Assembly (NCBI GenBank): GCA_016758965.1
Contig: JAEPRB010000088.1
Location: 79,469 to 143,468, forward strand
Direction: 5' to 3'
DNA length: 64,000 nucleotides
Source: Circinella minor
Taxonomy: Eukaryota; Mucoromycota; Mucoromycetes; Mucorales; Lichtheimiaceae
Part shown: in pieces, positions 22,955 through 33,327 of the stretch
How the letters are laid out: each line of letters starts with the position of its first letter
Position numbering within the stretch: the stretch's first letter is position 1
Notes under the pieces: model-generated
Seen by the model: the letters and a program-made list of their open reading frames with translations, nothing else
Told to the model about the DNA's origin: nothing
The model's database searches: none
Made by a program: the position numbers and the translations under genes

Positions 22955-24075
22955 TCAACTGAAACTGCTGTTGATGGATGGATATTTCAAAACAATCTTG
23001 ATAGGTATGATTAAATAAAAAACTATTTAAATGATTCAGGTGAATCAAAGATTAAGCGGGATGTGCAGCATCCGAACAACCATACCTTGTAACTTATTTA
23101 TTTTTAAAAGAAACTCGCCCCAGGTCATTTAGCGGTTGTCGTCTCAAGGGATTCTCCGTTGAACCTCAAATAATGCTTTACTCCTGGTGGCAGGTATGTT
23201 CAAGACTATATAATAACTTTTCCTTAATCAATATTATTTCTTCTAATAATATATTAGATACAAATAAATATAGGTTTTCCAAGACGATAGATAATAAAAT
23301 CCGTTTTACCGTAGTTTCCTTGCCTTACTGGCCACATTTCGAGTTAAGTCATAGCGAATTTTAATATATAAGTTTTTCAAGTACGTAATCCTTATCAAGC
23401 TAGATTCTTTTTGGTAATGTAAAAAAAAGAGTTAGCACCTATGTACTTTTCATACTGTAACAGTAGATACTTTACTATAATGTTTGTAGTTTCTCACTCT
23501 CTCTTACAGATCTCATTTTCGACGTTATCATGTATTACTCCAGCTGGTGTTATTTGAATATTATCAATAACTATATATATATATTTAATAGAGTTAGTAA
23601 AGGTGATAATTAATTAAGTGAATACTGTACAAATGCTTATCTTTAAAATTTCACACTTGGAATTATTGATAGCTTCATTAATAAATTCTATGATCAGGGG
23701 TTCCTCGGGAGGACACTCAGTTAATACTTACAGTATAAATGTATTTTGTCACTATTACATATAATACTAATGATAAATATCATTTAAATGACAAAAGATT
23801 GATCTTTTCTTTTGATTCTTATTCTTTTGTCTAATAATTAATATAATACTTATTCATCAATTTTAAAATAAAAATAATAGACCTGTTGATCTTGTTATAA
23901 GCACATATTTCTATAAGTAAAAATATAAATAAATGATAGATAACCACACCATCAATGGTGGAATCAATTCTTTTTTTAATTGGACATGGATTGTTTTTAT
24001 TCCTTATTAGCATGATAGTATCAAATAATAAAGAAGGTATTGATGAAAAGATAATGATGTTATCCGATTGTTACA
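22955..24075. other. Spacer between the inverted-repeat arms
   Basis: About 1.1 kb of unique AT-rich DNA. A GC-richer patch at about 23,110-23,195 reads as a short open stretch (LAPGHLAVVVSRDSPLNLK, stop, CFTPGGR on the plus strand) followed by a GTATGT donor-like sequence, possibly a dead exon. No tRNA structure could be folded from it by eye. Confidence 0.45.
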
Positions 24076-24675
24076 CAGAATATTATTCGAGTAGAAGGAA
24101 TGCGTGACACCTTTTGTTTTTCTACTCCTTGAATGATGACACATAAACAATATTTGGGGTAAAAAATGAAACATTTTTTTTTTGTTTTGTTGAGTAAGGA
24201 ACATTGACGTCATTACATTATTGTTTACATTTTTGATAAGAATAAAAGATTTATATTTTTTTTAAAGGTGTACGTATAAGCATGGATATATTAACATCAA
24301 TATCGAGAAAAGACTGTATCATAAGAAAGTTATTACAGGATACGTAGTAATAATAAATATGGTTAGAATGTAGATCATCAACTATTATTTTAATACGTAG
24401 AGTAGCAAGCACATAATTTGACAGAAAGAGCTCAAATAAATATTACTGCTGTTGTACGTATGAAAAATAGCTGCGCAGGAATTTTTAAGCTTATTAGACT
24501 TCTTAGTAGACTTTTGGCATTATTCAACTTTCTCTTTCGCTTTCTTTTCCTTTCCCTTTTCTTCTCGCTTGTCTTTTCCTTTATCTTTTACTCTTCTTTT
24601 GTCTGTCTTGTTGCTTTCCTTATTGCTTGTCTTTCGCTTCTCTCTTTTGGTTTTCTCTCGGTTTCCTTCGCGCAT

Positions 24676-24921
24676 TTATTGTTGCTTTCTTATTTGCTTG
24701 TCTTTTGCTCCTCTCTTTTTGCTTGTCTTTCCGCTCTTCTCTTTCGCTTTTCGTTTCTCTGTTCTCGTTTTCTCTTTTTCGCTTTTCTCTTCTTTCTCTT
24801 CTTTCTCTTCTTTCTCTTCTTTCTCTTCTTTCTCTTCTTTTTGTTGGTGTTGGTGGTGTTGTTTCTTTTTAGACATACACACAAAAAAGTAATCGCTCGC
24901 GTTTTTCATTTTGTTATCCAA
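24676..24921 (-). pseudogene. Right-arm copy of the Lys/Glu-rich ORF, truncated
   Basis: On the minus strand it starts MDNKMKNASDYFFVCMSKKK and passes through EEKEEKEEKEEKEEK repeats into a frame related to the left-arm ORF (KSEKEKTRTEKRKAKEKSGK). It stops after 81 residues where the left arm continues to 155. This is a length-diverged copy, and neither may be translated. Confidence 0.35.
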
Positions 24922-24990
24922 TGTAAAATTAATTCAAATACTAATCTTAACAATTATTCTTTCATCTTTTTTTTATTATAATTGACAAGA

Positions 24991-25315
24991 ATGACAACAC
25001 TCCCGTCAACACCGCCATCAACACCACCAACAACAACAACAACACCAACAGCAAGAAACATTTCAAAAAGAGACAATTACGTCTTCAAAATATAATTTAC
25101 AAAAGAAAAGGGTTAAAATTTTTATAAACATTTAAACCTTCATTTAGAAAATATGCAAAAAACAAAAAAAAAAATTAAAATATTTATATAGTTTTTTATC
25201 CATGAATGAAAGAAAACAGCAACAGCAACAGCAAGAACAAGAACGAGAAGAACAAGAAGAGGAAGAAAGGATGATGATGATGACTACAATAATAATAATT
25301 TCAACAGAATTGTAT
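24991..25315 (+). pseudogene. Right-arm copy of the charge-block ORF, broken
   Basis: It begins MTTLPSTPPSTPPTTTTTTP, clearly the same leader as the left-arm ORF, but the frame ends after 35 codons. Later DNA still resembles the lost part: a Gln-coding CAACAGCAACAGCAAG run, GAAGAGGAAG and GATGATGATG blocks, and a poly-Asn-like (AAT)n. Single-base indels and stops have ended the frame. Confidence 0.55.
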
Positions 25316-27186
25316 TAAATTATGTAACTTAAAAATAAAACATTTACTTTTTTATACGTAACAAAATAATTTGATTAAAAATTCCATTATTATTATTATT
25401 ATAAAACTGTACTTCTTTATAAAAAAAAATTAAGTACACACCCAAGAACTTATTTCTAATAAATAAATCATTATTAAAGATGTTGAAAGTAAATAACATA
25501 GTTTAATATATTAATCATGATTATACATATAACTTCTTTTTACATACAAAAAAAAAAAAAAAGAGTTACGTATTTGAAATGAACTTAATCTCTATGTACC
25601 GTTGTTTAAAATGAACGTCAATCTTCTTTTTATTATTTAAATACGTACGTAACATAACTATGAAAAGATATGCTTTCTTCGGGTCATATGTAATTAGTTG
25701 TTTGTCAGGATTAAATATATATAAGACGTAAATAAAAGAAGGATAGTACGTGAAAATTAAACATTGAGAAAAATGTATATAATAATATTGGTCAATTAAA
25801 TAACTTGCTTTCATTATCGGTTACATAATCTACCGAGTCTACTAGTATGACATGTTAAGTGAATGTCAATGCTATTGGAATTAGCTTAAAATTTGTTTAT
25901 TTAACTGAGAAATATAAAAGTTTTGTAGTTTTTGTATTGAAATGTACTAGAAGGTTCACTATAATCATTGATCTGTGGATTTGAATGTTATCAGTAAGTT
26001 TACTATGGAAAAAAAACATCTTGGAAGTTTAAAGAATTAGATTGATAAATTGATCTCTTTAAGAAATTTATATATATATACTATAGTCAACTCGCCCCTA
26101 CCCCCAATCCCGTTTTTGTATAACTTTCGTTTCTTTTTTGGAAATGTTAAAAAATACCTGATGGGTTTCATGTAACTTACAAGTTGCATTGAAAGTTTCG
26201 GAGTGTTGGATCTTATCAAAGGTAAACGATGTTAACTATTTTTATACGTACCTACCTATTTTCCTTATTATGCATCAAAGGATTATAACAAAAACATTAC
26301 TATACATTTGTTTGTTATAAATCGTATCTATTTCTTTTAAAGAAAAACAAAATACTGACATCAGTAATATGTACGTAAAGAGAAAAGAAAAGAAGAAGTC
26401 CATAGTTTTAGAAGAAACTAAAAATCTTACAAGATTACTAGTAAAGTAGTATGATTCTGTCTGGGGAATTAGTAGATAGCTTTACCGATGTATATTAATG
26501 ATGAAATATGTAAGTGTAAAGACATCGATGTTATAATTAAATACGCTGATACCTCTTATATTGCCCCTGTTTTAAAGTCAGTGGTGCATTTCTAATGTTC
26601 ATCTTTTTTTTTTTTTTTGTTCCTATATTTTCGTCTTTTTGCCCATATATATTCTACGCTTTTTCTTTATAAAAATATTATGTCAATAAAAAATAACTTT
26701 CTTTAAAAAAGACATTTCATCTATGATTTCTTTTCAATCATATACTTAACTTTCTTATCACTGACCTTAAGCTTGGAGCGAAGTGGAGTTGTCAAGTCAA
26801 AATAGAGGCAGTATAAAGATTTTTGCTCGTTCGACCCATAGCAGTTCTTTTTCCAGTAACGTAGAGATGGTAGAATGATTTAGCACTCCTCCATTCAGAT
26901 ATGTTGTAGTTTGTAAAATGGACCAATTTCTTATTTAGCATCCTTATACAACCAGTTGCATGTTATCCCCAAATAATGTTGTCTTCTCGGTCAATGGTAC
27001 CTTTGCTGAAGTAGGTTACACGTTTTCCCTTATATAAAAAAAAATAACTATAGAAAGATACGTAAATGTAAATCGATTAATACACTTTTATATTTAATTC
27101 TAAAAAATAGCATGACATACTCTGGTTAATTATATGTTCTCATCTGTATATGTAATGTTATTACACTTCTACCATATAAAAAAACA
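25316..27186. other. Repeat-island DNA without an intact gene
   Basis: AT-rich DNA with many TACGTA palindromes. About 26,255-26,525 is a diverged copy of 19,490-19,830. About 26,770-26,970 is less AT-rich and may be an upstream remnant of the decayed gene that follows, but every frame has stops. Confidence 0.4.
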
Positions 27187-28640
27187 ATGGATACGTATAT
27201 GATATGTTTTGTTATTGATAATATAGGAAAAAATGACAAGTCCTACTTGTTGCGAATCTGTGATTCTGCAACAAAAAATCCGGAGATCTCAAGGTTGCAC
27301 AGCTGGTCACTCGTGTGGAATCTTTGTCCTTTTCAAGAGACGTATTACGCCAGGAAGCTACAGCCATTATCATCAACATCAGCGATAATTATGCAAACAG
27401 CAACAAGGGCATGACTCTCTCTTTCTCTTCTTCACCAGTCATCCAGGATCACGAGACCATTCCACCAAGTTCAATACCCAAAACTTCCTCAACAATCCCA
27501 CTTGATACTATTGCTATCACCACTACCACTACCACAAAAGCACCTCCTTGATTTCGTTGGTTGATTGATGACTTTGACGCAGCTGATACATTTTACCAGC
27601 GCAAATGTTATCTGATACAACAAGCAACAGATAGCCTTGTTCACATTAAAAAAAATCGTGTACAAATTGCTATCTCTATCTCATATCCTCTTACTATGCC
27701 TCCATCAACACAGTGATACTATGCTATTTTTTTTTTTTGATCAAATCCAACGCCAGAAAATATATCATTCCCCTCTTGGCAGCATCATTGAATGGTAGCA
27801 TTACATGCCCAGATGACATTTAACTTGAAATTCGTCTATGTCGTCAATAATGTTGATGCCAAGGTCAAGTGTTCGTTATATCCATGGAAATAAAATAGAC
27901 AAAGAGACAGGAGAACCAAAAGAACAAAATTGGACATAAATTTATTAAAATAAAAAATTATCTCTCTATTTAGTATATTAAATTCTTATCATCGGTGGGA
28001 TACATCAATATGTATATGTGTATAGATAGATATAGTCTTTCGAGTTGTGAATTATGAAAATAATATAGATGATTCTTAAATTAGACTTTGTGTAGTTGAC
28101 AAGATGATCCGTCTACACAGCTGTTATCTGTTATCATTTAAAGAGAACAAATTTCTTTATTATGGAAAGTTATTGAAATATACCGAGAAATACCAAAAAG
28201 TAAGCTAAATATGTTTAATAATATGTTGTACTCATATATATAAAATAATGAATGACTGTCTTTATGAAACTATTGTAGGTTGGACACAACACCTCCAACA
28301 AGACAAGAGGTCATATATAAAATTCTATTGGTTTATTATGGCTCAAAACGTGAATATGCGCCAGCAGTTAGTAGTCTGAAGGATTGCATCCGCGTAAGAA
28401 GTATGATTAAAATTTATGATAACATAAGATTATAAATACTGATAATTGTCATTAAATTTATTACAAGTATAGTTTGCAGAAACTGCCTTTCATTGTCATC
28501 CAAAATGAAACAACCACTGGGAAAAGAGAACTCCTGACGACATACATTAGTTCCATCTTTGCCCAACATTATGGCCAACCCAAATAAAAATGTACTTCTA
28601 CATTAGGCAAACATCATTTGTGATGCAACCGGAGATAAGT
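27187..28640 (+). pseudogene. Decayed protein-coding gene of unknown family
   Basis: The DNA is clearly more GC-rich than its flanks and is coding-like in shifting frames. At 27,276-27,551 one frame reads VAQLVTRVESLSFSRDVLRQ, EATAIIINISDNYANSNKG, then a Ser/Thr/Pro linker and a stop. Immediately after, FRWLIDDFDAADTFYQRKCY then LIQQATDSLVHIKKNRVQ continues in the same frame past that stop. At 28,278-28,400 a frame reads LDTTPPTRQEVIYKILLVYY then GSKREYAPAVSSLKDCIR, ending at a GTAAGA donor-like site; after a gap it resumes as LQKLPFIVIQNETTTGKREL then LTTYISSIFAQHYGQPK, a stop, and, one frame over, YFYIRQTSFVMQPEISD. Stops and shifts between protein-like blocks indicate a pseudogene with at least one former intron. 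I do not recognise the family; a domesticated or mobile-element origin is possible. Confidence 0.5.
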
Positions 28641-29018
28641 GACTAGATATAACCAAAAATCGACATCGTTTATTATGTTTTATTATGATTTGGAATCATA
28701 AAATATCTTTTGATCTTTTTTTCCTTTCATTTATCCTTCTCTCAGTACTATCTCTACCTACGCTGCTCTTCCCTAAACTATGCATTATACAGTTGATAAT
28801 TTGTATGAAATAAAAAAAAATTATTCATCTTGGATTCAAAGTAGGCTAGCGTCTTACAATATTTTCCCAAGTGAATGTTATGACGTTTCGAAAGGGACAA
28901 ACATTTTTACACAAACGGACAATTAAATTTCGAACCGTGATTACTTATTTTATTATTTTTTTTTTTTCGCAAAATGTCAATATTTACCGGCTGCACTATA
29001 CCATGTACACACATGTGC

Positions 29019-29051
<33 letters not shown>

Positions 29052-30780
29052 GAATACAACAAAAATTGGTCGTGGAACCGTTTCATCAATGAGAACACAA
29101 AGTGATTCAAGACATTTTTACCATATATAACTTTCTACTCTTATATTTTGATGAGTATGTACAGTATACTCCAAACATATTTTTTTTTCTTGGGAAGGGT
29201 AAACTACTTGTCATCTGTTTGTGTTAGATATGATAATTGTGTTTTAAAAAAAAATAAAAATAAAAATAAAAATAAATAAATGATTACTGACTGGTCTTTT
29301 GCATTTAGAAGACAGTATTGTGATACTATATGTATAATAATACGTACTAACTAAAATAACATAATGAAAATATTAATGCTGACATGTCCGGGGTTTACCC
29401 TAGGAGGCGTAGTAATGACAATCTTTCTCTTCATATTTTATATATAACAATATACACCGAATTACAAGTAAAATAAAAAGACAACCCATATTTTTTTTCC
29501 CTTGAACTATACATTTGGTTAATATGATGTAATGGAAAAAAAAATAAACGCGTATTAGGTGGCTGAGGCATATCAAATGTACTTTTGAAAGCATATTTAC
29601 ATTACCGTTGATTGGACCCTGCTTTATATCAACGTTAATTCCGAAAGTCCCGGACCGTAAGAAAAAAGAAAAACGGGCTCTTCTTTTCTTGGAAAATGGA
29701 TATTACACAAACCAGTAATTATTCGTATCAGGATCAAATTATAGAAGAGTGTATACACTGGGAAAAGTTTTTAATCTATTGAGTTTAGAAGCCAGATTTA
29801 ATTTTACATTTTCAAATGCTGATTCATCTTCTTTATAATTAATAAATAAATAAAGTTGATCTGTTTTGTTGAACGTTCAAAAAAGAAACAAAAGAAAACT
29901 GAAGATTCCAGATACACAAAAAAAAAAAAAATGAGAGGCTGCAAAAAAAACGGGTAACGCTATCATACGTATAATAACGTTATGTATAGAATAAGGGTAA
30001 GCTATAGATTCTATTATTAGTAAAAATTATGCGAAATTTTAAAACTTTCAGAAATTAAGTTACACAAGTCAATTAGGAGTACTTGAGAAAAAAAATCATC
30101 CTTATGGTAATTACATATTAGTTATATCATCATGTTATACTCACATTATTTGTTTGTAATTCTTTCCCATTGAATATTGATGTTGTATAATATATAGTAA
30201 TGATAATCATGAAAAAATGGTTTGGATTTGATAAGATAATGTAACTACATTTAATATTTTTTAGTTTATATTATTTTACCAACTTTAACTTGTATAAACA
30301 TTTACTATTAATACTTACTGAATAATACTAGATTATAGAAATATTAATAATACGTATACATAAATATAATTCTATTGCTACATCTACTACGTATTATTTG
30401 ATGATCTATCAGTACATAGTAATAAAAGTAGAACTGTTATACTGATCGTTAATTTCTGCTAAAATTGTAATATTTATTACATTTGTTGGTGGATCATATG
30501 CCTCTTTTGACAAGATAATATTTTAATAATTGTTATTTATAGAACCACAGTAATAAGCAACAAAGATATAATCCCGCGGTTTACAATACAATAAAAACTT
30601 TTCCTGTGTGTACTCAATACAGTTACATTTAGTTGTACATAGTTAATAAAATGTTACAAACAAAGAACGTAGAAGAGTGTTTTTGTTATTATTATTTTTT
30701 TCGCGAGGCTTAGGTCAGGGTAAAGAAAAAACAATACTTCACCAAATGGAACAAGGAAAATAGGAGTATAATATAAAGTG
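28641..30780. other. Intergenic region upstream of the repeat-peptide gene
   Basis: AT-rich DNA with a (TC)n(AC)n microsatellite at about 29,019-29,051 and an (AAAAT)n-like run near 29,249-29,280. I see no gene. Small open frames (for example 29,400-29,594 on the minus strand) are AT-driven. Confidence 0.5.
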
Positions 30781-30838
30781 GTGATATCACGCACCATCAA
30801 TGATTTAAAACTATTTTTTTTTTTTGAAAACTATAAAA
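30781..30838 (+). promoter_or_regulatory. TATA box and upstream 10-bp palindrome of the peptide gene
   Basis: TATAAAA lies at 30,832-30,838, about 98 bp before the ATG at 30,936, a normal distance for a TATA-driven fungal gene. About 40 bp further upstream is a perfect palindrome, GTGATATCAC (30,781-30,790), which could bind a dimeric regulator. The TATA call is reasonable; the palindrome's role is inference. Confidence 0.55.
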
Positions 30839-30935
30839 AGGCCAAGATTTAAAAGTTATTTCAGTTTAAACACTATTTTCAAGTTATTGTCATATTACTT
30901 TTACAAGTCTTCTAAAAACAAGAATTTATAGTATC

Positions 30936-31511
30936 ATGCGTTTCACTTCAAGTAAACTATTTATTGCTGTCCTTGCTCTCTTTGCAGTCTCTACTGTAGC
31001 CGCTATGCCCGTCGCAGATCCCAATCAAGTACAAACAGAAGCAACCCATAAGCAAGCAAAAAGACAATGCTACATTGATGAAAACGGTGTTCAACATTGC
31101 ATCGACCCTAAACAAGCACATCAAAAACGACAATGTTACATTGATGAAAATGGTGTTCAACATTGTATCGACCCTAAACAAGCACATCAAAAACGACAAT
31201 GTTACATTGATGAAAACGGTGTACAGCACTGCATTGACCCAAAACAAGCACATCAAAAACGTCAATGCTACATTGATGAAAACGGTGTCCAGCATTGTAT
31301 CGACCCTAAACAAGCACATCAAAAACGACAATGCTACATTGATGAAAACGGTGTACAACATTGCATCGACCCTAAACAAGCACATCAAAAACGACAATGC
31401 TACATTGATGAAAACGGTGTACAACATTGCATCGACCCTAAACAAGCACATCAAAAACGTCAATGCTACATTGATGAAAACGGTGTACAACATTGCATCG
31501 ACCCAAAATAG
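30936..31511 (+). CDS. Secreted Kex2-processed repeat-peptide precursor
   Basis: A single exon of 191 aa. Residues 1-23 are a signal peptide (MRFTSSKLFIAVLALFAVST then VAA/M). Residues 24-43 are a propeptide ending THKQAKR. From residue 44 come seven units of 22 residues, each beginning QCYIDENGVQHCIDPK and, in the first six, ending QAHQ plus Lys-Arg; the seventh stops after the Lys of IDPK. Lys-Arg is the Kex2 site, so processing would release six 20-residue peptides (after carboxypeptidase trimming) and one of 16. Each has two Cys ten residues apart, able to form a disulfide loop, and an N-terminal Gln that could become pyroglutamate. The units are identical in protein but differ at nine synonymous codon positions. 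This is the layout of fungal KEP proteins, which include alpha-factor-type pheromones and dikaritin precursors. No modifying-enzyme gene (DUF3328/UstY type) lies in the window. The peptide's role is unknown. Confidence 0.9.
   Translation: MRFTSSKLFIAVLALFAVSTVAAMPVADPNQVQTEATHKQAKRQCYIDENGVQHCIDPKQAHQKRQCYIDENGVQHCIDPKQAHQKRQCYIDENGVQHCIDPKQAHQKRQCYIDENGVQHCIDPKQAHQKRQCYIDENGVQHCIDPKQAHQKRQCYIDENGVQHCIDPKQAHQKRQCYIDENGVQHCIDPK
31066..31509 (+). repeat. 66-bp tandem coding repeat, seven units
   Basis: Units start at 31,066, 31,132, 31,198, 31,264, 31,330, 31,396 and 31,462; the last is cut short by the stop codon. All base differences among units are synonymous: Cys TGC/TGT, Asn AAC/AAT, Val GTT/GTA/GTC, Gln CAA/CAG, His CAT/CAC, Ile ATC/ATT, Pro CCT/CCA and Arg CGA/CGT. 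Confidence 0.97.
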
Positions 31512-31547
31512 GCACTATAGTAACAACAATGTTAGGTCGATAAAAAC

Positions 31548-31553
31548 AATAAA
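31548..31553 (+). promoter_or_regulatory. Probable polyadenylation signal of the peptide gene
   Basis: An AATAAA hexamer lies 37 bp after the stop codon of the repeat-peptide precursor, followed by A/T-rich DNA. Confidence 0.45.
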
Positions 31554-33216
31554 CAATATATAAATTGTATAAATAATTAAATGCGTATCTATAAAAACAA
31601 GATATATATCTTTGTTTCTTTTTTTTTTTTTTTTTTATCAAAGTGACTTGGTCATAATCAATAAAAACACTCCATTTATGCTCGTTATTTATTATTCTTT
31701 TTAATGTTTGTTACACTTTATAAGGGAAAGTACGTACGTAGTAGTTGTTTATGTGATTAATAAGAATAATGGTACGTACTAGAGTATCTTTTTTATAATG
31801 AATATAATATATTACTGTAAAAGTACATAAATACCAATATAATGTGTTGAATCAATTTTAACAAAAAAAAAAAACAATTGGATAAACGCGAGCAAGAGAA
31901 CCAGCAATGATTACTATTTAGTATGTTGTACTAGATGAACAACTTTTATTTTCGAATGAAGTGTGAATTAAAGAATTGAGTCTCGTTCCAATAATAATGA
32001 TAAATGCGATACATCTTTAATGAGGATAGTAGTTTAATTTGATTTAGCAAGAGTATGGCTACTTGATTATGAATCCAGACGAGTTATATAATGTCAATAA
32101 AGACTGATCTTTTTATTTAGGCACAGGCATAAAATCAAAAAATTCGCATTGCATCAGAAAAAAGACATTACAATAGCTCCAAAAAGATGTACAATGTTGC
32201 CAATTTTTTTTTTTTTTTTTTTTTACGTTGAAGAGTTGAGAGCAATTACATAGTTAAAACATAGGTGGATATATAACAGGATATATATATATATATATAT
32301 TGATAGTTATGATATGTGTCTATTAAATCATAATCTGCTATTATGTTTTGACGTTGAAAAAAAAATTGGTATAATATATGTCATGTTAAACACACTTGTT
32401 AACAATTTTACAGTTCTTTCACTTTCAATTTGTTTCCAAGAGAAAAACATGATCACTTATGTCTTTCTTTTTATTTTTATTTTGCTTCGCGTCAAGTATT
32501 ATATATTTTACGTACCTATTTTTCATATCTAGTCTACGTACGTTACTAACCTACACAAATAACTTAACATTGTTGTAACGTTGTATACATGGACTCGAGT
32601 TGTCAAAGGAAAAAAAAAGAGCCGGTTTTATTTTTGTATGTAATAGGCATTTAGCAATTAATTTGATTTTATTATAGACGTTCTTTTATAAACGTTAACA
32701 AAATAATATTATGTATTTTAATTAATACGTATCTAAAAGTATATACCATAACGATATATCATTAGGAGATTTCACACTATTAAATTCTTGATATTAAACA
32801 ACGATGTTCATTCTATTTTTTTTTTTTTTTGGGAAATAAATCTCGATCATTCAAAGCATATATATATATAGATAGAGAGAGAGAGAGATATAGCAAACTA
32901 ATAAAAAAAAAGTGGATCGCAAATTGAATATATAGCCGAGATTATATAGTAGAGTTATCGATGTAGAGGGAGTTCATTCGCAAAGAAAAAAAAAAGGGTC
33001 GAGTAATATATGTTATGAAATGACGGGAAGGTAATAAGGGAAAAGGAAGTAAGAATAGAAGATGACAGCCATGTTAAAAAAGAAAGAAAGACAAAAAAAA
33101 AAAGTATAAGTTATTACTTTCTTTTTTTTTCACATGTGACATAAGATAAGATGAATTATATAAGAAGAAGAAGAAGAAAAAATAAAAGAGATAAAAAAGA
33201 GGGTTGTTTCAAAAGA

Positions 33217-33247
<31 letters not shown>

Positions 33248-33327
33248 ATATAATAATTGTAATTATTTGGAACGAAAAAATTGGGTACAAGAAAAATAAA
33301 AGGTAATATTGATGTATACTCTTTTGT
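31554..33327. other. Intergenic region downstream of the peptide gene
   Basis: AT-rich DNA with several overlapping TACGTACGTA palindromes (31,730 and 32,535), (TA)n at 32,280-32,300 and 33,219-33,232, and (GA)n at about 32,873-32,887. The 300 bp before 33,328 belong to the DSK2 3' side. No gene is seen. Confidence 0.5.

Larger units (their letters stand above)
24076..25315. repeat. Right arm of the ~1.3 kb imperfect inverted repeat
   Basis: This is the reverse complement of 21,584-22,954 (landmarks in the left-arm entry). The pyrimidine-rich block at about 24,515-24,845 is shorter than the 22,115-22,490 purine block and carries extra TTTCTCTTC units, showing independent change after duplication. 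Confidence 0.85.

Noticed and set aside
23110..23180. tRNA-like patch (TAGCGGTTGTCG and GGTTCAA on the two strands)
   Set aside because: No acceptor stem can be paired, the A-box and B-box-like parts lie on opposite strands, and the anticodon arm is missing.
30936..31511. Dikaritin (ustiloxin-type) RiPP cluster
   Set aside because: The precursor layout is similar, but no DUF3328/UstY, tyrosinase or P450 gene is present in the surrounding window.
30957..31563. Antisense and +1-frame ORFs over the peptide repeats
   Set aside because: A repeat with period divisible by three stays open in several frames by construction; only the chosen frame has a signal peptide and Kex2 sites.
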